23,247 nt of DNA from IMG/VR virus record IMGVR_UViG_3300047476_000705, positions 1 through 23,247 of that record. One strand, written 5' to 3'. Below the pieces are notes generated by a model, which did not search any database, was not told where the DNA came from, and worked only from the letters and a program-made list of their open reading frames with translations. The DNA comes from a virus. Of this stretch, positions 5,796-13,800 are shown piece by piece (positions within the stretch are counted from its first letter, which is position 1; every line of letters begins with the position of its first letter). The translations under genes were made by a program, and so were the position numbers.

Positions 5796-7963
5796 GGTTT
5801 GCCGTCATCAATACCAACTTCACCGCCGGGGAGCTCAGCCCCCGGATGTATGGCCGCGTCGATGTGGCGCGGTACAACAACGGCGCCAAGGACATCACCA
5901 ACGCCATTCCGCTGATTCACGGCGGGGTAGTGCGCCGACCTGGCACCCGCTTTGTGAAAGAAACCAAGACCAGTGCCAAGGTGTCCCGCCTGATTCCCTA
6001 TGTGTTCAGCACCAGTCAGGCGTACCAGTTGGAGTTTGGCGACGGCTACATCCGCTTCTACAACGACTCGGGCGAGAACATCGAGTCCAGCCCGGGCGTG
6101 CCCTACGAGATCGTCAGCCCCTACACCGAGGCGCAGTTGCCCGATGTGGACTTCTGCCAGGGCGCCGACACCATGTTCCTGTTCCACCCCGATGTGTATC
6201 CGCAGCGCCTGCAACGATTCGGCGATGCCATCTGGCGCATCCAGAATGTGCCGTTTGACCCGGAACCGTTTGATGAAATCGGCGAAACGCCGGCCACCAC
6301 CTGCACCCTGTCGTCTGCGGCGGTCGGTTCGCGCACCTTTACCGCCGGCTCCTCGGTGTTCCAGCCCTCGGATGTGGGCCGCGACATCATCAGCGGGGCA
6401 GGGCAAGGCACCATTACCGGCTACACTTCCGGCACCCAAGTGACCGTGAATGTCACTACCGCCTTTGCCAGCACCAGTCTGGCCTCGGGCGCATGGACCA
6501 TCCTCGGTTCGCCGCAGACCAGTTGCACCCCGAGCGCCAAGGATCCGGTGGGCGCCACCATCACCCTGACCCTTGCGTCCGGCGGCTGGCGTTCCACGGA
6601 TGTCGGCAAGTTCGTCAACATCAATGGCGGCCTGTGCAAAATCACCGGCTACACCTCGGCCACCGTGGTCGATGCGCAAATCCGTGTCGAGCTGCAGGCC
6701 ACCGTCGCGGCCGAGGCCGATGCCTGGTACTTGGCTGGCTCGATGTGGGGCGGTGCCTATGGCTACCCGCGCACCGGCTCCCTGTTCCAGCAGCGCCTGT
6801 TCACCGCCGGTTCCCCGGGCTTCCCGCAGTCGGTGTGGATGTCCGAGCTGGGCAACCCCTACGGCTTCGAGATTGGCACCGATGCCGACGCGGGCTTCGA
6901 GGTGCGCCTGGTATCCGACCAAGCCAATCCGATTCAGAGCATCGCCTCCAGTCGCGCGGTGATTGTGCTGACCTCCGGCTCCGAGTTCACCCTCGGGGCA
7001 GACAGCGCCATCACCCCGACCACCGTCATTTCCATCAACCAGTCGGCCTATGGGTGCAATACCCTTGCCCCCGTGCGTGTCGGCAATGAGCTGCTGTTCG
7101 TCAGCCGTTCTGGTCGCCGTATCCGCGCCATCAGCGCCGATCGGTTCGACCCCAATACCTTTGCCGCCCCCGATGTGACCGCACTGGCTGAGCACATCAC
7201 CGACCCGGGCGTGGTGGACATGGACAGCCATGCCGACCCCGAGAGCCTTGTCTGGTGCGTGCGCTCCGATGGCGTGATGCTGACCTGCACCCTTGACCGC
7301 GACAATGAGGTGGTGGCGTGGGCCAAGCATACGACCGATGGCCTGTTCGAGAGCGTGTCCGTGATTCCCATGGGCGACACCTTCGTGGCGTGGGTCATCG
7401 TCAAGCGCACCATCAACGGCGCGACCAAGCGGTATGTCGAGTATTTCGACTGGACCCTGAAAACAGACAGCGCCATCATCGGCACCTCGGGCAGTCCGAC
7501 CGATGCCTGGTCCGGCCTGACCCATCTGGAAGCCAAGACCGTGAATGTCCGAGCTGACGGCATCCTGCAGACCGACAAGACCGTGGCCAGTGGTGCCATC
7601 ACCATCGATCACGAAGCATCGGATGTCGAGTTCGGGCTGTCCTATGTGCCGACCGTCACCCTGCTCACGCCTGAATTGCAAGGCCCGACCGGTAGCGTGC
7701 AGGGCCAACTGATGCGCCCGTACTCTGTGGATATCTTGGTGAAAGACACCATCGGCGCGCGGGTCAACGGCTACGACATCGCGTTCCAGTCCTTTGGCCC
7801 GAATGTGCTGGACGAAGCGCCACCGGAAGCCACCGGCTTCTACCGCATCGAGAACCTTGGATTCGTGCGCGGCTCGGCCGAGGTTGAAATCAGCCAACCG
7901 CAGGCGCTGGAGTTCCACCTGCTCTCGGTCGTCCGGCGCATGGACATTGGACAGAACCCATGA
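5792..7963 (+). CDS. Tail tubular protein B (T7 gp12-like tail nozzle)
   Basis: 723 residues (T7 gp12 is about 794). The N-terminus FTAGELSPRMYGRVDVARYNN, then KDITNAIPLIHGGVVRRPG, is diagnostic of the family that forms the tail nozzle. It overlaps the TTPA stop by ATGA. Residues about 171-313 hold a tandem duplication of a beta module: D194-V-G and G210-Y-T-S recur at D270-V-G and G286-Y-T-S, both pairs 16 residues apart and offset by exactly 76 residues. The rest is beta-rich, with the usual LVSDQANPIQSIASSRAVIVLTSGSE region about residues 372-398. A long frame on the opposite strand over this gene is an artefact of codon bias. Confidence 0.93.
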   Translation: MRFAVINTNFTAGELSPRMYGRVDVARYNNGAKDITNAIPLIHGGVVRRPGTRFVKETKTSAKVSRLIPYVFSTSQAYQLEFGDGYIRFYNDSGENIESSPGVPYEIVSPYTEAQLPDVDFCQGADTMFLFHPDVYPQRLQRFGDAIWRIQNVPFDPEPFDEIGETPATTCTLSSAAVGSRTFTAGSSVFQPSDVGRDIISGAGQGTITGYTSGTQVTVNVTTAFASTSLASGAWTILGSPQTSCTPSAKDPVGATITLTLASGGWRSTDVGKFVNINGGLCKITGYTSATVVDAQIRVELQATVAAEADAWYLAGSMWGGAYGYPRTGSLFQQRLFTAGSPGFPQSVWMSELGNPYGFEIGTDADAGFEVRLVSDQANPIQSIASSRAVIVLTSGSEFTLGADSAITPTTVISINQSAYGCNTLAPVRVGNELLFVSRSGRRIRAISADRFDPNTFAAPDVTALAEHITDPGVVDMDSHADPESLVWCVRSDGVMLTCTLDRDNEVVAWAKHTTDGLFESVSVIPMGDTFVAWVIVKRTINGATKRYVEYFDWTLKTDSAIIGTSGSPTDAWSGLTHLEAKTVNVRADGILQTDKTVASGAITIDHEASDVEFGLSYVPTVTLLTPELQGPTGSVQGQLMRPYSVDILVKDTIGARVNGYDIAFQSFGPNVLDEAPPEATGFYRIENLGFVRGSAEVEISQPQALEFHLLSVVRRMDIGQNP

Positions 7964-8403
7964 TGACCTTCGAGTGGGCAACCCCTGCCGGTCTTGAGGG
8001 CATGAAGCTGCGCGATGCGGATATTGCCGAGCTGGCCATCACAAGCCCTGGGCAAGACCCGCATGACCTGCTCCGGCAGGCGGTGGAGTGCAGTTATTTC
8101 GCCGAACTGGTGCGTGTTGATGGCAAACCGGCGCTGGTCTACGGCGTGGGCCAGACGCAGGTGTACGGCGTGGGCTCGGTGTGGATGCTGGCCAGCGATG
8201 ACATCAAGCTGATCCGCAAGCAGTTCGTGGCCGGATGTCGGGAAAAGGTCGAAATGATGAATCGGATGTTCCCTGTGCTGTGCAACTGGGTGCATTCGGA
8301 AAACACCGTGGCGGTGAATTGGCTCCGGTGGCTAGGCTTTGAGGTTCAAGCGGCAGACAGCCGTGGGATGTGTTATTTCCAGAGAGGACAGAACAATGTG
8401 TGA
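7960..8403 (+). CDS. T7 gp13-like internal protein with GNAT-type fold
   Basis: 147 residues starting at the ATGA junction with TTPB. The pattern of a central ECSYFAELVRVDGKPALVYGVG strand pair, GVGSVWMLASDDI, a helix, and C-terminal HSENTVAVNWLRWLGFEV matches phage proteins of the gp13/DUF2833 group, which look like GNAT acetyltransferases. In T7, gp13 is made with the internal core proteins and is needed for normal virions. Its place between TTPB and a gp14-like gene fits. Whether it binds acetyl-CoA is unknown; I see no proof of the full acetyl-CoA motif. The last eight bases overlap the next gene. Confidence 0.75.
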   Translation: MMTFEWATPAGLEGMKLRDADIAELAITSPGQDPHDLLRQAVECSYFAELVRVDGKPALVYGVGQTQVYGVGSVWMLASDDIKLIRKQFVAGCREKVEMMNRMFPVLCNWVHSENTVAVNWLRWLGFEVQAADSRGMCYFQRGQNNV

Positions 8404-8899
8404 TCCGGTGACAATGACGGTTATCGCCATCGGCTCGGCGGCCGTCGGTGCGTATGGTCAATACCAGCAGGGCAAGACCCAGCAGACCATGTACAACTAC
8501 GAGGCCAAACAGGGCGAGGCCGATGCCAGGGCAGAAGCCAAGGCCGCCATCGTCGAAGCCGACATGATCCGTAAGCGTGGCGCACAGGCGGCGGCAGAAG
8601 CCAACGCAGAGGTGGCCGCTTCCGGCAATCAGTTGGCCTCGGCCGGAGCGCTGGCCATCAATCGCGAGATTTACCGCGGCGCGGAGGAGGATGCCTATTT
8701 CGCCCTGATCGGCGGCAAGGACCGCAGTCAGCGCCTGATGGCTTCGGCACAACTGGACAAGATGCGCGGAGCCTCGGCAAAACAGGCCGGCATCTTCGGC
8801 GCTGTGACCACCTTGGGGCAGGGCGCGGTTGACGCGTACTCCGGCTGGAAACAGGCCGGTAGCCCCACCTACATTGGCAACCAGAAAGGACCGGGCTGA
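8396..8899 (+). CDS. Internal virion protein B (T7 gp14-like ejection protein)
   Basis: 167 residues from ATG 8396, chosen because AGAGAGGA (8381-8388) is seven bases upstream; a longer in-frame extension to 8339 lies wholly inside the previous gene. The start MCDPVTM with a hydrophobic segment (about residues 6-20) followed by YGQYQQGKTQQTMYNYEAKQ is typical of gp14-like proteins. Next comes a long alanine-rich helix and the conserved region SGNQLASAGALAINREIYRG. In T7, gp14 leaves the head and forms a pore in the outer membrane. The gene is joined to the next by a TGATG overlap, consistent with the gp14-gp15-gp16 set. Confidence 0.85.
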   Translation: MCDPVTMTVIAIGSAAVGAYGQYQQGKTQQTMYNYEAKQGEADARAEAKAAIVEADMIRKRGAQAAAEANAEVAASGNQLASAGALAINREIYRGAEEDAYFALIGGKDRSQRLMASAQLDKMRGASAKQAGIFGAVTTLGQGAVDAYSGWKQAGSPTYIGNQKGPG

Positions 8900-10893
8900 T
8901 GGCCAAGATTCCCTATGTCGGCCTGAACTCGCCTTTCGGCAACCGAGGCCCTGACCGCAACACTCCGATGAATGCCGACACCCGAGGCATTGGTTCGGGA
9001 TTGGCAGAGGCGGCTATTGGAATTGCCAAGATTGGCGGTTCGGTGGTGGATGCGATGCAACAGCAGCGGGAGCAGGAACAGGCTCTGGCGGCGGCAGAGG
9101 CGCAAGTCGAACTGCAGCGCCGGACCAACGCGGCAGGTGCCGTGCTGACCGAGTGGACGGACATCGCAAGCCGTCCTGGCTACAATCTGGAAAATGCGGA
9201 TCAGGACATTCAGGGTGCGCTGGACGGCATCGAGAAGCGCGACATCCCCAACCTGTCACCCGAGCGCAAAATCATTTACGACGGCGCAATGCGCAACCTT
9301 GACCAAGACACACTGGCAAGGGCAGGGCAATACCGCAAGACCGTCTATGCCAACCGTGCAGAGGCGGCATTTGCTGCTGGCACGGATGAACTCGGCTCTC
9401 GGGCAACCAACCCCGACCAAGACATCAACGAACTGTATGCCAATGCCGACGCCATGGGCGAAGCGGCTGCCTTCAATCTGCCGGTGGACATGGTGCAGAC
9501 CAAGGTACGGGCGGCCAAGGAAAGCATCTCAGCCGGTCGAATCGGTATCCGTCTGGCCGGGGCGCAGTCCATCGAGGCGCTTGATGCGCTTGAGGCCGAT
9601 GTCGGCGGCGACAAGTATGTGCTGGACGGCACCAAGAAAGCTGCCTATCTGAGCACCATTGCCAACAAAAAAAACACCCTGCAAAACCGCATGGACAATG
9701 ACCTGCAGGCGCGTGAGCGCGGCGCGGAACGGGCGGTCAACGATCTGCAAGGGTATGCCAAGTCGGGATTCCCCCCGCAGCCGCAGGATGTTCTGGACAA
9801 AATCGAAGCGACCCGAGGCACGCCGTTTGAGAAACAGGCACGCCAAGCCGCCCAAATGATCGACATGAACAAAGAGTTCTACACCATGCCGCTGGCTGAG
9901 GCAGAAAAACAGATTGATGATGTGACCTATCTGGCGCGAAACAATGCCAAAGGCAACGAGGATCCGGCGTTCATCAAGTCGGCACTGTCGGCAGCTCAAG
10001 AGATCGTCAAAGAGCGCAAGGCGCTGGCCATGAAGCACCCCATCGAGGCTATGGCCACGGACTCCGGCGTCAAGTTCGAGAAGCTGGACTACCAGAATCC
10101 CGTTAAATTGGCTGAGCAGGTCATCTACCGGATGGACAGGATTCATGCCTACCAAAAGCGCCAAGGCATTCCCGGCATACCGCCCAACCCGTTCACCGAG
10201 GCCGAGCAGTTGGAGTTCAACGACCTGCTGACCAGGTCGCCCAATGACAAGGCGAAAATCAACCTGCTATCTGCCGTGACCGGCGCGGCCACTGGCCCCG
10301 GCGAGTTCAAGCAGATCATGGCCGAGGTCAAGCAGAACAGCCCGCTGAATTACGCGGTGGGCGAACTGCTGGCCATCTCCCCGCAGGCCGGCAAGAACAC
10401 GGCGGCGGCCATCTATGACGGCCAAAAGATTCTGACCGACAAGATTATGCCGGTGCCAGCGGAGAACTTGCTGCTGTCCGAGTACCTGACGCGCACCGAT
10501 GGCGCTCTGGACCCCAGTAGTGATGAGTTCAAGAACGGATACGAGCGATTCAAGCGCCTGTATGCGACCAAGCTGACCGCCGACATGAGCAAGGATGTGG
10601 TCAGTTCCGACGCGGCGACATGGGCATTCAGCATGGCAACCGGCGGGGTAGCAAAAACAGACTACGGTTCCATCGTGAAGCCCTACGGAATGCGCACCGA
10701 CGACCTGATCAAGAAGCTGCCGGACGCCATCATGTCCAGCGCGAAGGCCGCGGGCGTGGCGCTCGATGACCTGGACAGCTATGAGCTGGACCCGCGCCCC
10801 GATTACAACGGCCAGTATTACCTGATTCAGGCCAACGGCGAGATCGTGGTAAACCCCAAAACATCCGACCCAATCATTGTGAAAATTAAATGA
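8899..10893 (+). CDS. Internal virion protein C (T7 gp15-like ejection protein)
   Basis: 664 residues (T7 gp15 is about 747). It starts at a TGATG overlap with the gp14-like gene. The first 30 residues are Gly/Pro-rich; then the protein is almost wholly alpha-helical, with Ala-, Gln- and Glu-rich heptad-like stretches (DAMQQQREQEQALAAAEAQ) and many short helices, as known for gp15. In T7 this protein joins gp16 to form the tube that spans the periplasm during ejection. No catalytic motif was seen. Assignment is by order (directly before the gp16-like gene), size and helical make-up, rather than by a diagnostic motif. Confidence 0.82.
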   Translation: MAKIPYVGLNSPFGNRGPDRNTPMNADTRGIGSGLAEAAIGIAKIGGSVVDAMQQQREQEQALAAAEAQVELQRRTNAAGAVLTEWTDIASRPGYNLENADQDIQGALDGIEKRDIPNLSPERKIIYDGAMRNLDQDTLARAGQYRKTVYANRAEAAFAAGTDELGSRATNPDQDINELYANADAMGEAAAFNLPVDMVQTKVRAAKESISAGRIGIRLAGAQSIEALDALEADVGGDKYVLDGTKKAAYLSTIANKKNTLQNRMDNDLQARERGAERAVNDLQGYAKSGFPPQPQDVLDKIEATRGTPFEKQARQAAQMIDMNKEFYTMPLAEAEKQIDDVTYLARNNAKGNEDPAFIKSALSAAQEIVKERKALAMKHPIEAMATDSGVKFEKLDYQNPVKLAEQVIYRMDRIHAYQKRQGIPGIPPNPFTEAEQLEFNDLLTRSPNDKAKINLLSAVTGAATGPGEFKQIMAEVKQNSPLNYAVGELLAISPQAGKNTAAAIYDGQKILTDKIMPVPAENLLLSEYLTRTDGALDPSSDEFKNGYERFKRLYATKLTADMSKDVVSSDAATWAFSMATGGVAKTDYGSIVKPYGMRTDDLIKKLPDAIMSSAKAAGVALDDLDSYELDPRPDYNGQYYLIQANGEIVVNPKTSDPIIVKIK

Positions 10894-13800
10894 GCGCATT
10901 CAACAAGAGCGATGATGTCACCCAAGACGAAAGGGATGTAGTAGCCCAGCGCAACCGGAACGCGGCCAAAGCGTCCGAGAACCCCGGCCTGTTTGCTGGC
11001 GCGACCGAGCTGTGGAAGCTGCCTGTTTCAGGCGGTGCAAAGGTCGTCGGCGGGTTTGAACCACTGTTCAATGTGCCAGGCAAGGTAAACGAAATCTATG
11101 CCGGCGTGGCCTACAACCTGACACCGGGCGCGTATGGCGAAAATGCCGACGAAGCCGGGAAACTGTATCAGGACCGGATTCGCTGGTCGAATGACTTGGA
11201 GCGTGAGAACCGCGAATGGGCGGCGCAGTATTACCGCCAGTCCGATGCCTATTACCAAAACCCCCAAGGCGAGGGAACGCAGGTTGTCCGCGCCATTGGT
11301 GAAATCATCCCCCGCGCCATTCTTGGCAACAAGTTTGGCCTTGCCGGAAGCGCGGCCGCGGTAGGCGTTCCCGAGGGCGGGGTAACCGAAACCCGTCTTG
11401 TGGATCAGGGCGTGGCTCCTGATGTGGCAGAACAGGCGGGCGACATTACGGCCGCGACCTTTGCTGGCATGAGCCTGTTCCCGGCGGCAAGACTGTCAAA
11501 CAGTATGCTGGCTGACCTTGGCCTTGTGGTTGGCGGCAATGTGGCCATGGGCGCAGGGCAACGCGAACTGTTGAGCCAGGTGCTTGCAGACACGCCAGAG
11601 ATTGCCAAGCAATACGAGGCAATGGATACCAATGCCATCGCCACGGATGTCCTGCTGTCCGTTCCGTTCTGGGGTCTTGCCCGTATGGGCGGCAGTGGCG
11701 TCAGTGCGCAACAAAAGGTCGAAGTCGTTGACCGTGCCCTGACGGTGAAAGCCAACGAGCAGGCCAATGCGATGGACGGCAAAGCACCGGCCACGCCGAA
11801 AGACACCCGCGCCGTGCGCCAGAACAAAGCCGCCGGCATTGAGGCCATCCTGAACGATAAGCCGATGCCGGATCCCAAGCCGGTCAATGCCGTGGATGTG
11901 CCGGAAGCCGCCATCCAGAAACAGGCATTCGCTGAGTCGATTGCCGAGGCCATCCGCACTGGCGATGTGTCCGGTATTCGTCTGATCGAGGATGCGCCGG
12001 CCGTTGATGCACCACCGCCGGCAGATGCCTTTGACCTGAAGGCCGAGGCCGTGATGCGCCGGATTGATGGCAGTATTGGCCAAATCAAGCGCGAATCCCT
12101 GTACGGGGCCGTGGAATATATTGAATCGCGGGGCAGGGCTGATGCCGTGTCCCCCAAAGGCGCAGTAGGCCCGATGCAGACCATGCCGGAAACCCTGCGT
12201 GATCCTGGCTACGGCGTGCGTCCGGCCGCCGATAATTCGACCGCAGAGTTGCGCCGTGTTGGCCGCGACTATGTGGATGCCATGACCAAGAAGTATGGAC
12301 TTGAGGGCGGGCTTGCCGCCTACAACTGGGGCCCCGGAAATTGGGAAAAAGCACTGGCCAAAGCCGGCGGCGATGTGAAAAAGGCGCTTGCCTCGGCACC
12401 GGCTGAAACGCGCGCCTATGTCCCGAAAGTGCTTGCGCGAATCCCCGGCGCAGCGGATACTTACCCCAACGGCGTACCCAAAAACCTGCCGGAGGTGGAA
12501 GCTGATGTCCGAGAAATCAATACTGAATTTTCCCGTGTCACCGCGCAAGGCGCTGATGGATCAGTACGAAGCCACCGTGGCGTCCGGGCAATCGACCAAG
12601 GATCTCTGCCTGACGAGCTGGCTTCTTCACTGCAAGCCATCGACGAAGCCCTCGGAGTCAAGACTACCGTTGTCCGAAATCTCTCCCCAGAAGTAAGGGA
12701 TTTCCACGGCACCACCCTGGGCGATGGCCGTATATTCGTCAACGAGAACAGCGCCCACCCGCTGGTCACTGTGGCCATGCACGAGTTCGGCCACAATCTG
12801 GAAACGACCCATCCCGACCTGTACGCACCCCTGCGTGCGGAGATTGAGCGCCAGTCTGCCGATGGTCTGGCATTCTTCAAGCGCGACACCAAGCAAGCCG
12901 ACGATGCCACGGCGGTCCGTGAGCTGACCAACAACGCCATCGGCGATGCCCTGAGCGACCCGAAGTTCCTGCGCCGGATGGCCGACGAAAACCCGACAGT
13001 CTTTCAGCGCGTGGCCGAAACGGTCATGAAGTATCTGGACGGGCTGCTGGCCAAGGTCGGCCTGAAAGACTACGGCTCGGACCGGTATCTGGATGATGTG
13101 GCCGTGTTCCGCGATCTGCTGGCTTCCACCCTGACCGAATACAATGCCCGCACCGTGGGCTTCGATGAGAAAGGCGCTGTGCTGGCCTATGCTGACGAAA
13201 TCGGCTGGGAGCAGGTCGGCGGCCGCCTGGTCGGAAAGTCCGGCATGGACGAGGGAATGACCGGGCAGGGCGGTGGATTCCAAGTATCTGGCCGCAGCAC
13301 ATGGATCCCGAAGGCCGCGCGCAACGGCAAGCGTTCCCAGTTCTGGTCGAATCGCCCCGAAGGAATCACAGAGGACACCGCACGCAAGGCGCTGGCCAAG
13401 TTTAGCGCCGGCAAGAAGCTGGGCGCGGCCGAGCAGCGGTTCATCGATTACGCCAAGAAAGCCGCCAAGATTGACGAGGCTGAGCGCCAGCAGGCGTTTG
13501 CCGACTTCATGCAGTCCGAGGCCAACCGGCGTGAATTACAGTTTTCCGACAAGCTCGATGACGGCTTTGAGGTTCCCGCTAACGCTTCGCCAGAGGAGGC
13601 CGCGGCCTACCGCATGGCGCAGACCATGCCCAATGCGCAGGTCGAGTTTGGCTACGACCTGGACGGCAACCCCATCAAGACCGTCGGCGAGGCGGTGCAA
13701 GTCATCGAGAAGCTCAAGATCGAGGACATGAACAAGGCCAAGCGATTCGGCCAAGTGGTCGAGCGCGTGGTAGCCGGCAAGACCCTGACCGATGCTGAGG

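Noticed and set aside
5441-7981. Very long open frame (846 codons) on the minus strand
   Set aside because: It lies opposite the clear TTPA/TTPB genes. High third-position G+C on the + strand removes stop codons from the antisense frame. It lacks gene-like character and a plausible operon on that strand.
8339-8395. Upstream extension of the gp14-like gene
   Set aside because: It lies inside the gp13-like gene; the ATG at 8396 has a strong AGAGAGGA site and gives the family's usual MC start.
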